Below are positions 43,175 to 53,800 of a stretch of DNA of 64,000 bases, piece after piece. This DNA is from Loktanella sp. SALINAS62. Its GTDB lineage: Bacteria > Pseudomonadota > Alphaproteobacteria > Rhodobacterales > Rhodobacteraceae. A model generated the notes under the pieces. It did no database searches. It was not told the DNA's origin and saw only the letters and a list, made by a program, of their open reading frames with translations. The position numbers were made by a program, and so were the translations under genes. Where the stretch lies: the NCBI RefSeq assembly GCF_018263905.1, contig NZ_JAAFZU010000030.1:1-64000 (forward strand), in the 5' to 3' direction. Within the stretch, counting starts at the first letter, position 1. Every line of letters starts with the position of its first letter.

Positions 43175-43995
43175 CGCTGGATGACCCCCGCATCGCCCGA
43201 CTGCTGACGTTGATCCGCGCGGCATTACGCCCGCCCGCAGGTGCGGGGCGGATTGCACTGGCCCTGACGCTTGGAACGCTGTGCCATGCAGTTTTCGCGC
43301 TGGGGGTTCTGGCCATGATCGTGGCGATGTTCTTTGGCCTGAGCGAAAGTCTGGGCCACGTGCCGTGGCCGTGGGCATTGCTGGCCAATGCCGCATTGAT
43401 CGTCCAGTTTCCACTGACCCATTCGGCACTGCTGACCGGGCCCGGTGGGCGGTTTCTGGCCCGGTTGATCCCCGGACCGCATGCCCAAACGCTGGCCACG
43501 ACGACCTATGCGACCATCGCGTCAGTGCAACTTTTGGCGCTGTTCACGCTCTGGACGCCGACGGGCATCGTCTGGTGGCGGGCAGAGGGGGCGATGTTCT
43601 GGGCGATCTCGGCAGCCTATGCCGCAAGCTGGCTGATCCTGCTGAAGGCCAGTTTCGACGCGGGCGCAGAGGTGCAATCCGGTGCGCTTGGCTGGATGTC
43701 GCTTTTGGCGCGCAAACGGCCAGTGTTCCCCGACATGCCGACACAGGGGCTGTTTCGCCTGATCCGCCAGCCGATCTATGTGGCCTTTGCGCTTACGCTA
43801 TGGACGCCGCCGGTCTGGACGCCGGATCAACTGGCGCTGGCGATCAGCTTTACCGCCTATTGCCTGCTGGCCCCGCGCCTGAAAGAACGCCGCTTTGCCA
43901 CCCGCTATGGCCCCCGTTTCAGCCAGTATCGCAGAACGGTGCCCTATGCCGTGCCCCGTCTGACCCATCCCAAGGACCAGCCAGATGCGCAATGA
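43171..43995 (+). CDS. Isoprenylcysteine-methyltransferase-like membrane protein
   Basis: 274 aa, six or seven membrane segments. The C-terminal region RLIRQPIYVAFALTLWTPPVW, then LAPRLKERRFATRYGPRFSQY, is the ICMT/PEMT-type membrane methyltransferase signature that binds S-adenosylmethionine. The substrate is unknown; a lipid or prenyl compound is likely given the membrane setting. It overlaps the photolyase-like gene by 4 bases and the UbiG-like gene by 11 bases, so the three are co-translated. Confidence 0.72.
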   Translation: MTLDDPRIARLLTLIRAALRPPAGAGRIALALTLGTLCHAVFALGVLAMIVAMFFGLSESLGHVPWPWALLANAALIVQFPLTHSALLTGPGGRFLARLIPGPHAQTLATTTYATIASVQLLALFTLWTPTGIVWWRAEGAMFWAISAAYAASWLILLKASFDAGAEVQSGALGWMSLLARKRPVFPDMPTQGLFRLIRQPIYVAFALTLWTPPVWTPDQLALAISFTAYCLLAPRLKERRFATRYGPRFSQYRRTVPYAVPRLTHPKDQPDAQ

Positions 43996-44686
43996 CCTGA
44001 CGATTTACGACACCGTGGCGGACCATTGGTGGTCCGACGATATCCGCTGGGTGCGCACGCTGAAGAACCTTGTGCCCGGACGGCTGGCCTGGTTTGACCG
44101 ACAGATCGACTGGCAGGGCAAAACGGTGATGGATCTGGGCTGCGCCGGGGGGTTCATGGCCGAAGCGTTGGCACAGCGCGGGGCCACTGTGACCGGCATC
44201 GACCCCGCCACCGAAGCGATCAACGCCGCCCGTGCCCACGCCCGCGAAACTGGTTTGCACATCGGATACGATGTCGGCGTCGGAGAGGCGCTGCCGTATG
44301 ACGATGCCAGCTTTGATGCCGTCGTCTGCGTCGATGTGCTGGAACACGTGGCGGACCTGCCCAAGGTTCTGGCCGAGGTCACCCGCACGCTACGCCCCGG
44401 CGGCATGTTCCTGTTCGACACCATCAACCGCAACCCTGTGGCCCGGCTGGCCACGATCACGATCGCCGAAGACGTGCTGCGCCTGCTGCCGCGCGGCACG
44501 CATGATCCGGCAATGTTCATCAAGCCCGCAGAATTGCGCGCAGTGATGCAGGGCGTTGGATTGGTGCCGGGTGCGACCACCGGTCTGGGGCCACGCGGCG
44601 TCAACCGGCGGTTGGACCTGATTTTTGGCCCGCTGCCCTTTACCACGATCCTGTACATGGGGAGCGCGCGAAAACCATCCGCCTGA
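43985..44686 (+). CDS. UbiG-like SAM methyltransferase
   Basis: 233 aa. Class I methyltransferase: VMDLGCAGGFMAEALA (about residue 42), VTGIDPATEAI, CVDVLEHVADLPKVLAEV and the UbiG-type region LFDTINRNPVARL with EDVLRLLPRGTHDP. UbiG methylates two hydroxyl groups in ubiquinone synthesis. It may be the cell's UbiG or a paralogue serving another quinone or phenol. Its ATG lies 11 bases inside the upstream gene. No other ubi genes are near. Confidence 0.78.
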   Translation: MRNDLTIYDTVADHWWSDDIRWVRTLKNLVPGRLAWFDRQIDWQGKTVMDLGCAGGFMAEALAQRGATVTGIDPATEAINAARAHARETGLHIGYDVGVGEALPYDDASFDAVVCVDVLEHVADLPKVLAEVTRTLRPGGMFLFDTINRNPVARLATITIAEDVLRLLPRGTHDPAMFIKPAELRAVMQGVGLVPGATTGLGPRGVNRRLDLIFGPLPFTTILYMGSARKPSA

Positions 44687-44724
44687 CGCGTCGCCTGATG
44701 GACCTGCCCTGCGAAATTGCAGGC

Positions 44725-46674
44725 CTACCCCGTTCCCCGGCTGTCCGTCGGGGTAAGAGACAGAACTGATTTCCGAGATGACTTGAGACGGATTTTACGA
44801 TTCCGGATCAGGGAAAACACCAGCGCTTTGAAACCTTCGGTCGCGCCGACGATGCGCGTTGCCCGATCGGCATTGGTTCCCTTTAACGCCCCTGCCCCCT
44901 TGTTGTGATAGAGTTGCAGCAGCGACGCGCTGGAAATCAGCGACAAATGCGTAAAGGCCTGTGGAAAGTTGCCAAGGAAGGCCCCGGTTTTACGGTCCAC
45001 TTCTTCCGCGTATAGACCCACGTCGTTTGCCCGCGACAGAAGCTGCTCGAACAGATCACTGGCCTCTTCTGCCCGACCGACCAACAGTAACGCCTCGACA
45101 AGCCAAAAACTGGTAATGAAAAAAGCGCCCTCGTCACCATCAAGGCCGTCGGTTCCGCGGTAACGGTCAACAAGGTCGTCAGCGCGCAATTCCCGCTCGA
45201 CCTCTTTCACCGTTCTTTCAAGCAGTTCGGGTGAGAGTGGCAGACCCAGAAGCGGGATCTGAAGAAGTGCTGCGTCCATTGTTTTGGCCCCGTAGGATTG
45301 AACCAGATGCGGAGGATTCCCGGTGCAGCCCTTGTCGATCATCTCTTGCAGGATCAGGTCACGGTTTTCGCGCCAGTGCGGTTTGTCACCAAAAAGACGG
45401 ATGGCCCTGTCAAGCGTCACCCACGCCATCGCCTTGCCTTGGGTAAAGTGCCGCGGCTCGGTGCGCATTTCCCAGATGCCATGATCCGGAATCTGCCATG
45501 TCTTGCAGACATGATCCGCAACCGCGCACATCAGTGCCCGATCGTCCGCGTTCAGCCGCGACCCAAGGGCGGCGCGCAGATCGGCCCAATCGAGCAGTTC
45601 GCCAAAGATGTCGAGCTGGCGCTGATCGGCGGCTTCATTCCCGACGCGGACCGGTCGGCTGTCGCGGTATCCCGAAAGATGCGAGAGGCATTTTTCATCG
45701 AGGAACGGTTTACCGTCGATCCCATACATGATCCGAAGTGTGGACCCTTCACGCAGGCAAAACCGCGACAGAAAATCCGAAAACCGGGACGCTTCGGCGC
45801 TGTAGCCGAGGACCGAGAGCGAAAATAACGCAAAGGTTGCATCCCTGACCCAGCAAAAGCGGTAGTCCCAGTTTCGTTGCCCCCCTATTTTCTCTGGCAA
45901 GGACGTCGTGGGCGCAGCCACGATCGCACCCGTTGGCGCGTAGGTAAGCAGTTTCAACGCCAGTGCGCTACGCAAGACCACGTCATGATAAGGACCTATG
46001 TAACGCGAATATTCACACCACTCTGTCCAATAGGCGTGCGTGACATCATAAAGCAGGTCGGACTGATCCCTTGGGTCCATGAGCGGCGGGACGCTTGTCA
46101 TCACACTTGTCTGAATTTCACCGTTCTGAAGAACGACCCGAACCGAAGCGCCGTCTTGCTCAAGCTGCGCCTCTCCGTCGCACCACAGCGTGGTCCCGTT
46201 CGCGCAGTCGATCCGGCCATCTTTCAATTCCAGATCCAGCGGCTCTGTCGAAAATGCCGATCCTCGGGGGCAGAAGCGGACTGTCAAATCGACATGGCCG
46301 GACGTGCAGCGCATCCGGCGCACGACCCAGCCAGGCGCGTTGAGCGTGACGTAGTCGTGAACCTTTGCCGTGCGCGTGCGACCGACCGGCATGAAATCAA
46401 TCAGTTCAAGGGTGCCTGTCTCGGTTTCGAACTGGGTGCGCAGGATGTTCGTCCGTTTGATGTAGCCCCGTGATATCCGTATCACGCCTTTCGGCTCCAC
46501 GCTCCAGCGTCCACCGCTGTCAGCATCAAGCAAGCCAAAAAAGATCGGGTCCGCGTCAAAGCGAAGTGGCGTGCACCAGTCGATGCTGCCTGCGCTCGAA
46601 ACCAGAGCGGCTCCGTGGCAATCACCGATTAACGCATAGTCCTCGATCGGTCGTTGCCGCTCTTGTTCAGTCAA
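44725..46674 (-). CDS. Glycoside hydrolase family 15 protein (glucoamylase/trehalase-like)
   Basis: 649 aa from a TTG at 46672-46674, supported by AAGGA 7 nt upstream; there is no in-frame ATG or GTG before the upstream stop. The N-terminal beta-domain (about residues 1-220, opening IEDYALIGDCHGAALVSSAG) is typical of bacterial GH15. The (alpha/alpha)6 barrel has WDYRFCWVRDATFAL, IWEMRTEPRHFTQGKAMAW (first catalytic Glu) and GDEGAFFITSFWLVEAL (second). No signal peptide, so cytoplasmic. Bacterial members cleave maltodextrins, trehalose or related alpha-glucosides. It is monocistronic as far as can be seen. Confidence 0.9.
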   Translation of the reverse strand: MTEQERQRPIEDYALIGDCHGAALVSSAGSIDWCTPLRFDADPIFFGLLDADSGGRWSVEPKGVIRISRGYIKRTNILRTQFETETGTLELIDFMPVGRTRTAKVHDYVTLNAPGWVVRRMRCTSGHVDLTVRFCPRGSAFSTEPLDLELKDGRIDCANGTTLWCDGEAQLEQDGASVRVVLQNGEIQTSVMTSVPPLMDPRDQSDLLYDVTHAYWTEWCEYSRYIGPYHDVVLRSALALKLLTYAPTGAIVAAPTTSLPEKIGGQRNWDYRFCWVRDATFALFSLSVLGYSAEASRFSDFLSRFCLREGSTLRIMYGIDGKPFLDEKCLSHLSGYRDSRPVRVGNEAADQRQLDIFGELLDWADLRAALGSRLNADDRALMCAVADHVCKTWQIPDHGIWEMRTEPRHFTQGKAMAWVTLDRAIRLFGDKPHWRENRDLILQEMIDKGCTGNPPHLVQSYGAKTMDAALLQIPLLGLPLSPELLERTVKEVERELRADDLVDRYRGTDGLDGDEGAFFITSFWLVEALLLVGRAEEASDLFEQLLSRANDVGLYAEEVDRKTGAFLGNFPQAFTHLSLISSASLLQLYHNKGAGALKGTNADRATRIVGATEGFKALVFSLIRNRKIRLKSSRKSVLSLTPTDSRGTG

Positions 46675-46827
46675 GCAGTGATCCTTTTCGTCATTTAATG
46701 AAGAGAATACACATATAGACGGGAATGAAATCAGGGCGACATTTATGCGTCAAAAATTCGTTATGACGCCCAGACATTCATGATCGACGCCGCAGCCCCC
46801 AGATCGGCAAAGGCCACCCTGTCGCGG

Positions 46828-47319
46828 TCATGACCCGTCACCGTTGGCCTTTACCGCGGCCTGAAACCCACGTTCGCGTTCGGGCCATGTGCTTTTAATA
46901 AAGGCCAGCACGGCGGCAATTTCGCCGTCGCTCAGGATGCCTTCGAACGCGGGCATGTCGCTTTCATAGCCCGGAACGATGGCACTGACGCCCAGCTTCG
47001 TGATCGTGAACAACTGCCGGTCGGCATGGTGCCACGTGTGACCGCTGGCATCATGCGGCGGCGCGGGCATGCGACCGTTTTCGTTCCGGCTGCGCCAGTC
47101 CGGCTGACCTTCAAGGTTGGCCCCATGACAGGACGCGCAATTGGCGGCGTATAGATCCTGGCCAAGCGCGATCTGTTCACCCGTCACCGGCGCACCCATA
47201 AAGGTCAGCCCCTCTGGGGTGTCCGCTGGCTCAGCCGGCACGGCCCAGGCCACCACGCCTGCGACCAGTACGATAGCGCCCCCAACGATCCCCAGTGTGA
47301 TGGCAAGGTGCCTTTTCAT
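46828..47319 (-). CDS. Membrane-anchored cytochrome c
   Basis: 163 aa. An uncleaved N-terminal anchor (about residues 5-25, LAITLGIVGGAIVLVAGVVAW), then a monohaem c domain with CASCH (about residue 61), the axial Met in YESDMPAFEG and the end ILSDGEIAAVLAFIKSTWP. The start is the ATG after AAAGGAA. It lies 219 bases after cueR on the same strand. Such small cytochromes near copper genes can shuttle electrons to copper oxidases, but linkage to copA-cueR is only positional. The gap of 153 bases to the GH15 gene shows nothing. Confidence 0.86.
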   Translation of the reverse strand: MKRHLAITLGIVGGAIVLVAGVVAWAVPAEPADTPEGLTFMGAPVTGEQIALGQDLYAANCASCHGANLEGQPDWRSRNENGRMPAPPHDASGHTWHHADRQLFTITKLGVSAIVPGYESDMPAFEGILSDGEIAAVLAFIKSTWPERERGFQAAVKANGDGS

Positions 47320-47538
47320 GATTGATGTTCCTTTCTCATAAATCCGCAACAGGCGCGACCGGACCCGCTCATCCGTCCGAGCCGTCTGTCGTCAAGCACC
47401 CGGATCATATGGCGGTCCACGCGGGGCGCAGGGACATTGCAACGCCATCCGCAGCGCTACGGGCCGGAAAGCCGCGACGCGACAGCCCCGCCACCTGTCG
47501 CGCGGCAACGATCCGGCCTGTGGGACATACGGCTTGCA
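47320..47538. other. Gap between cueR and the cytochrome c gene
   Basis: 219 bases without a gene. It presumably holds the cytochrome promoter. No terminator hairpin, repeat or regulator site could be supported. Confidence 0.3.
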
Positions 47539-47943
47539 TCAGCCACTCTTTGTTTGTGACGACACAGACAGGCCTTCGAGGATCGGACAATCTGGCCGGT
47601 GATCGCCCGCGCAACTCTCGCTCAGGTGACCGAGCGCGGTGCGCATCGCCTTCAGTTCGGCGATTTTCACGTCGATCAGCGCCAGATGATGCTGCGCGAT
47701 CTGTTTTACATCCGCGCTGGCGCGGTCCTTGTCTTCGTACAAAGCCAGAAGAGCACGGCAATCTTCAATGGTGAAGCCAAGCGATCTGGCGCGTCCGATA
47801 AACCCCAGCTTGTGCACGTCGCTATCGTTGAAACGGCGATACGCGTTGTCATCGCGTGCCGGATTTACCAGACCGATATCTTCGTAATAGCGTATCGTCT
47901 TGGCGGGCAGTTTCGTGATCCGCGCGATATCCCCGATATTCAT
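47539..47943 (-). CDS. cueR: Copper-responsive MerR-type regulator CueR
   Basis: 134 aa. MerR winged helix (IGDIARITKLPAKTIRYYEDIGLV, then YRRFNDSDVHKLGFI), a long dimer helix and the metal loop with the two cysteines spaced C-x7-C (CAGDHRPDC near residue 112) that bind Cu(I) in CueR. It follows copA by 10 bases, so the activator is made together with the pump it controls. The expected operator is present upstream of copA (50501-50531). Ag(I) or Au(I) could also activate it. Confidence 0.92.
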   Translation of the reverse strand: MNIGDIARITKLPAKTIRYYEDIGLVNPARDDNAYRRFNDSDVHKLGFIGRARSLGFTIEDCRALLALYEDKDRASADVKQIAQHHLALIDVKIAELKAMRTALGHLSESCAGDHRPDCPILEGLSVSSQTKSG

Positions 47944-47953
47944 GGCGAGTCTC

Positions 47954-50467
47954 CTATTCTGCCGGGGCGGGTTGCGCTGTGCGCGTATTCCTTGATGCGC
48001 TGGCGCGTTTGCCTTCGTCCATCGCAGGGCGCAACCGGCGCAGACGCAGCGCGTTCGTCAGCACAAAGACAGAGCTGAGCGCCATCGCCCCTGCCGCCAG
48101 AACTGGCGACAGGAGCAGCCCGAAGGCCGGGTAAAGCACACCCGCCGCCACCGGGATAAGCGCGGTATTGTAGCCAAAGGCCCAGAACAGGTTCTGCCGG
48201 ATGTTGCGCATCGTATGGCGGGACACCTGAACCGCGTTCACAACGCCGCGCAGGTCGCCCGACATCAGCACAACGTCGGCGGATTCGATGGCCACGTCAG
48301 TCCCGGTGCCGATGGCAATGCCCACATCCGCATGGGCCAGTGCAGGCGCATCATTGATGCCGTCACCGACAAAAGCCACACGCGCCCCACCCTCGCGCAA
48401 CATGTCAAGCGCGGCCACCTTGCCATCCGGCAGCACACCCGCGATCACCGTATCGATCCCGACCTCATGCGCGATGGCTGCGGCTGTTTCGCGCTTGTCG
48501 CCGGTAATCATCGCCACGCGCAGGCCCATGCTGCGCAGGGCGCGGATCGCTTGGGCGCTGGTGGATTTGACCGGATCGGCCACGGCAATGACGGCGGCAA
48601 CCCGCCCGTCAATCGCGGCATAAAGCGCGGTGCGGCCCCTTGCAGCAAGGTCAGCCTCCGCCTTGGTCAGGCCGCCGGGGTCCAGCCCCTCGCGCGCCAT
48701 CAAACGGTCCGCCCCGACCAACACGTCATGTCCCGATACACGGGCCCGCACACCGTAGCCAGTGATCGATTCGAATTGGTCCGCTTCAGCGCGCCCGACC
48801 CCTTCGGACTGTGCTGCACGAACAATCGCCTCGGCAACGGGATGCTCGGACTGGCTCTCGACCGCGGCGATCAACGACAGTACTTCGTTGCGCGCAAACC
48901 CGTCGGCCAGCACCAGATCGGTCATTTCAGGGCGTCCCTCTGTCACCGTGCCCGTCTTGTCGAGCGCGACAACATCGACAGAGGCCAGCGCCTGCAGCGC
49001 GTCGCCCTTGCGAAACAGCACACCCATTTCCGCAGCGCGCCCGGTGCCCACCATGATCGAGGTTGGCGTCGCAAGCCCCATGGCGCAGGGACAGGCGATG
49101 ATCAGCACCGACACCCCGGCCACAAGCGCCATCGTCACGGCGGGGTCAGGCCCGACCGTCAGCCATATCGCCACGGTGATCGCGGCCACGGTCATGACGA
49201 CCGGCACGAACCACAAGGTGATCCTGTCAACCAACCCCTGTATCGGCAATTTGGCGCCCTGCGCCTCTTCGACCATGCGGATAATCTGCGCCAGCGTCGT
49301 ATCCGCGCCCACCCGCGTCGCGCGGATGTGCAGGCTGCCCGATCCGTTGACCGTGCCGCCTGTCACCGCATCGCCCGCGGCCTTGGCCACTGGCACGGGT
49401 TCACCGGTGATCATGCTCTCGTCAACATAGGCTTCGCCGCTCAGAACCTCGCCGTCCAGCGCAATGCGTTCGCCGGGGCGCACCAGCAGGGTGTCGCCAA
49501 CAACAACGTCGTCAATATCGACATCCGCTGCCGCGCCATCGCGGATCACCCGCGCGGTGCGGGCCTGCATCCCCAGCAGCCGTGCAATCGCCGCGCCGGT
49601 CCGGCCCTTGGCGCGGGCTTCGAGCCAGCGACCCAGAAGGATCAGCACGACGATCACCGCAGCCGCCTCGAAATAGACGGCGCGCACGGTCTGTGGCAAA
49701 AGCCCCGGTAGAAAGGTCGCCACCACCGAATAGCTCCAGGCCGCGCCCGTGCCGACCGCGACCAGACTGTTCATGTCCGGTGCCCCGCGCAGCAGCGCGG
49801 GAATGCCCTTGGCAAAGAACACCCGCCCCGGCCCCGCAAGGATGATCGTCGTCAGTACGAATTGGATATACCAGCTTGCCTGATGTCCGATCGTCCCTGC
49901 GATCAGGTCATGCACGCCGGGGATCAGATGACTGCCCATTTCGATCACAAAGACCGGCAGCGCAAGCAGCGCCGCGATCAGGGTCTTGCGGGCAATCAGG
50001 CGGGCGTCTTCTTCCTTGCGGGCCACCGCCGACAGGCCCTCGTCCGTCTCCGCAAGCTTTGCTGGATAGCCAGCCGTGCGTGTCACGGCCAAAATACTCT
50101 GCGGGGTCACAGCTCCGTCGGCAATCGTCACCACCGCGCTTTCAGAGGCGAGGTTCACGTTGACGTCCAGAACGCCGGGCAGCGCGCCAATCGCGCGATC
50201 CACCCGGCCGACACAGGATGCACAGGACATCGACGTCAGGATCAGCTTTACGGTCCGTCTGCGCAGGGGATAGCCAAGGTCCGCAAGCGCCGTGGCGATC
50301 TGACTGAAATCGGCATCTTTCGTGATATCGAATTGCGCGGATTCGCTGGCAAGGTTGACCGAAACGTTTTTAACCCCGTTCACATCCGTCAGCGTTCTTT
50401 CGACCCGACCCACACAAGACGCGCAGGTCATGCCCTCAATAGCGATCTTTATGTGCTGCGTGTCCAT
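47954..50467 (-). CDS. copA: Cu(I)-exporting P1B-type ATPase CopA
   Basis: 837 aa from the ATG of [13 protein letters not shown]. Two N-terminal HMA domains with GMTCASC (about residue 12) and SMSCASC (about 78), eight membrane segments, the actuator TGEP, the channel motif CPC in [12 protein letters not shown], the phosphorylation site DKTGT and the nucleotide region [11 protein letters not shown]. It exports Cu(I) to the periplasm. It forms an operon with cueR. A longer reading is open but would overlap the CueR-type promoter. Confidence 0.95.
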   Translation of the reverse strand: MDTQHIKIAIEGMTCASCVGRVERTLTDVNGVKNVSVNLASESAQFDITKDADFSQIATALADLGYPLRRRTVKLILTSMSCASCVGRVDRAIGALPGVLDVNVNLASESAVVTIADGAVTPQSILAVTRTAGYPAKLAETDEGLSAVARKEEDARLIARKTLIAALLALPVFVIEMGSHLIPGVHDLIAGTIGHQASWYIQFVLTTIILAGPGRVFFAKGIPALLRGAPDMNSLVAVGTGAAWSYSVVATFLPGLLPQTVRAVYFEAAAVIVVLILLGRWLEARAKGRTGAAIARLLGMQARTARVIRDGAAADVDIDDVVVGDTLLVRPGERIALDGEVLSGEAYVDESMITGEPVPVAKAAGDAVTGGTVNGSGSLHIRATRVGADTTLAQIIRMVEEAQGAKLPIQGLVDRITLWFVPVVMTVAAITVAIWLTVGPDPAVTMALVAGVSVLIIACPCAMGLATPTSIMVGTGRAAEMGVLFRKGDALQALASVDVVALDKTGTVTEGRPEMTDLVLADGFARNEVLSLIAAVESQSEHPVAEAIVRAAQSEGVGRAEADQFESITGYGVRARVSGHDVLVGADRLMAREGLDPGGLTKAEADLAARGRTALYAAIDGRVAAVIAVADPVKSTSAQAIRALRSMGLRVAMITGDKRETAAAIAHEVGIDTVIAGVLPDGKVAALDMLREGGARVAFVGDGINDAPALAHADVGIAIGTGTDVAIESADVVLMSGDLRGVVNAVQVSRHTMRNIRQNLFWAFGYNTALIPVAAGVLYPAFGLLLSPVLAAGAMALSSVFVLTNALRLRRLRPAMDEGKRASASRNTRTAQPAPAE

Positions 50468-50500
50468 GATTCCGACCTTCCATGTTGCGAGGTTCTCTCT

Positions 50501-50531
50501 CACATAGGGGTTCCTGTAACTGGAAGGTCAA
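50501..50531 (-). promoter_or_regulatory. CueR/MerR-type promoter of copA
   Basis: On minus: -35 TTGACC (50531-50526), a 19-base spacer and -10 TATGTG (50506-50501). The over-long 19-bp spacer and the central dyad CCTTCCAG-N-TTACAGGAACC are the marks of MerR-family activation, in which the regulator twists the DNA. A second, weaker dyad (ACCTTCC...GCGAGGT, about 50475-50493) lies between promoter and ATG. Confidence 0.88.
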
Positions 50532-50811
50532 GACGGCACGGAAAATACTTTGGCGCGCGGACCAGATAGGCTTCGACCTTCTCTTGGTGTCTATGCGGGC
50601 GCCGCAATCGCATCGGTGGCGGAACTGGCCAATCCACGCCTCTGCCACACATGACATGCGATGCGCGATGATCCTGCCGCACCGCATGGGGTCGAAAGTC
50701 CCCGAAAGCAGCAAACTTATTGAACCAGAAACTCTTTGGTAAGCCCGTGGCGGTTCACAAAGAGCAGTGGCGCCAACAGCGATCACACGTTCAAAACCGG
50801 CCTTGCTCTGT
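50532..50811. other. Gap between the giant gene and copA
   Basis: 280 bases without a supported gene. Past the stop of the giant gene, AGAGCA (50761-50766) can pair with TGCTCT (50804-50809) across a 37-base gap, a weak terminator candidate. Short open frames on the plus strand here lack ribosome sites and recognisable sequence. Confidence 0.35.
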
Positions 50812-53800
50812 TCAAGCGATCCGAAGCCAACCCTTTAGCTTGCTTCCAAGGCTTTGCGGCGGGGACTGCGGGTCTCCTTGCTTTGCAGCGACCACGTTCT
50901 GGTTTGCGCGGCCTTTTTGTGCCGCAACGGCGGCGACGCTTCCAAAGGCCGCGATTTGAATGATCTTGGCCGTCTCGCTCGGTGCTGCCATTTCATAGCG
51001 CGCAAAGAGCAATTCAGCCTCGTCTGCCGGAACCAGGGACCCGGTCATTGGATCAAAGACCAACCCGTCGCTGAGTGCCGCATTGCGGTTGCCCTTTCCG
51101 CCGCCTTTGGTCGGGGTTTTGTCATCAACAGGCTCTGAAACCGGCGTCGATGGTTCTTCAACCGTATCAGTGGGCGCGGGTTCCACGATCGCAATGCGTT
51201 CGCCAGCGTCGATTTCACCGGACATGATCGTAAGCTCGTTATGCTCGAATCCCAGCAGGTGACCGATTTCGTGACGCAGCACCGACAAAAGATCGACGCC
51301 TTGCACCGTCCCTTCGAATTCGTCGTCGGTTTCGGGATCGGGATCAAGATACCAACCCACTCCCGCTGCATCGACATCGATCTGGATGACGCCGTCCTGC
51401 GTGGCGCTGGCCAGCGTATTACCGGTGAGGTCCACCACCGCGAAGCTAGCCGAGATCGCGGCCAGCTCGGCTTCGGTGACAAGACCGCTTTCGGCCCAGT
51501 CAGCCAGTGCCGCGTCAAAGATCGCAGCGACATCATCCGTGGTCAGGCTGCGCGTCGTCGTCACTTGGCTGTCAGAAACAGTGGCATCAGTTGACCCTGT
51601 CTGGTCGCTTGTGGCCAAGGACGTCTCGGACTGGTCCACGGACACGGCTTCTGCGTCGTCGTAGGGCGCCGATGTCTGCAAGGTCGCGCCACCAAGACGC
51701 ATGGTGTCGGCGAATGCATCATCGTTGGTCGCGACCCGCAAATTGTCAAACGCCACCATGCCGTCCAGAACGATGACACCGAACTGACCGTCTACTGTGA
51801 CGGCGTTAAAGGCGTAATCACCCAGCTTCACACCGTCCACGCGGATTTCCATGCCTGCGCCTTTGAAGGTCACTTGCAGGTTGTGCCCCGTCTTGCCGGT
51901 CAGAACGACGTTCTGGCTGTGATCGATGACGATGCCGTCGTCGGACGTGGCATGACCGACAATGATACGACCAAAGGCCGCATCCAGGGCCACGAATTTA
52001 TAGTTTTCAGCATCGTAGCTGTCGAAAATCAGCCCGCCTTGGCCCGATCCGTCGATATCGACGGCAAGTTCAAGATAGCTGTTGGCGGCAATCTGGCTGC
52101 CAAGATCAATCAGGTTGATCGCAGGCTGCAAGCCCTGTGCGATGCCGGCCAGCGTGCCACCCTGCTGGGCCCAGTCGCCGGATTGAACCGTCTGGGTCAG
52201 CTCGTCGACCACGCCTTCGAAATCGTCCGTTTCATCCAGCGTCCATTCGGGCGGTAGAATCTGCACCTTGAAGTTGTCAAAGGTGCCGCGACTGCCATCC
52301 ATCGCAATACCCACCATTCCGGCATTCATCGGAATGATCTCGCCCGCAATATCGTAGCGTGGATCGTAATCGTGGGTGAACCAGTTCACCCCTTCGACCA
52401 CCAAGGTGACGTTGTTGTCGTTGACCGCGACCAGCACATCGTAATTTGCACCCGGCTTGATCCGAACCGGCTTTTTCGACTGTACGGTATAGTGCCAGCC
52501 AGCGGCGTCGACATAACCCATTTCGATCTTGTTGGTGGACACGTTGATGCCCGCAAACTTGAAATCCTGATCGGAATAATAGTCGAAAATGATGTAACCG
52601 TTGGCTTTCCATCCGCCTGTCGGCTTGTCGAGATTAAAGGTCGTCTGCACCTCGTAGTAGCGCGGCAGGTAGCGGTCCACGATCATCACTGCGGTTGCGG
52701 TGGATGCGCCATCGTCGGCGGTTACGGCCATGCGGCCCCCGGTGGGCGTGAAGGCCCCGGTATCGGTGGCAAATCCGTTGCCCTTGCGATCGTTGAAATC
52801 TGCCGTGCGCAACACGTCCCGCGCGCCGCCGGGGATGTTGCCCGCCTGCGGATCGCTTGGCGCACCTGTCTGGTCCTGCCACAGCCCCTTGTCACGCTGA
52901 GTCACCAGACCCAGTTCACCGTCTGGGTCGCCCATAAAGCCCGCTACGTTGGAATAGCGCGAGCGCGAGTTGCTTTGCCCGGTATCCGCCGTGCGCGTCA
53001 TGTCGACGCCGTCGCTGGCCGCCTGCGCCCAGAGGAAGTCGAACAGTGCGGGCGGAACCTGACGGCTGACCGTCGCGATCCCAAACGGGGCGAACGGCAC
53101 GATGTATGAATTGAATTCGCCCACCCAGTCAATCAGGCGGTCGCCACCGGTGTTGCCGATCAGGATATCCAGCCCGGCGCCACCATAGATGCGGTCCTCG
53201 TACGACACATGCGTATCGGTGCTGTCGTTGCGACCGCTGTAGGCGTCATAGTTGGCACCGTTCGGATTGGCGCCGCCCATCACGTCGTCACCGTTCATCA
53301 GGTCGTTGCCGAAGCCACCGTAGATGTGGTCGCGCCCGGTGCCACCGACCAGCCAGTCGTTACCAACGTCGCCAAAGATGCGATCGTCACCGTCGCTTTC
53401 ACGGGCCACCATCTCGCCGATCGGCGTGCCGTTGTTTTCAAAATCGATATAGCCCAGTTCTGTGCGGCCTTCGTTGTCAGCGAGGTTAAGGAAGAACTGC
53501 TTATAGTCCAATGGGTTGTCATCGCCCTTCCAGACTGTGCCATCGTCTGCGAACAGGATCACCCGGCGTGGATCATATTCGTCATACAGCAGGAATTCAC
53601 CAAGCCGCGTGCGGATGTTCTGGGGGTCGTTCCACGGATCGGTGTCCGCGCCAAAGTTCAGAATATTGCCCCGTTCGGGGTTCCAAGGACGCGAGAAGTC
53701 AGTTCGCACCAAGCCGTCGGGGATGGCGTCGCCGTCGTCCAGATAAAGCTGAACATAGCTTTCCGTCAAAGCCTCTCCGCCAGCGATGGCGTCGTCGCCA

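Noticed and set aside
44708-44723. Small hairpin CCTGC...GCAGG between the UbiG-like and GH15 genes
   Set aside because: Only a 5-bp stem and no T-run; too weak to call a terminator.
47405-47761. Open frame on minus between cytochrome c and cueR
   Set aside because: Overlaps cueR in another frame, lacks a ribosome site and has shadow-like composition.
48215-49711. Long open frame antisense to copA
   Set aside because: Typical mirror frame of a GC-rich gene; copA on the other strand has all catalytic motifs.
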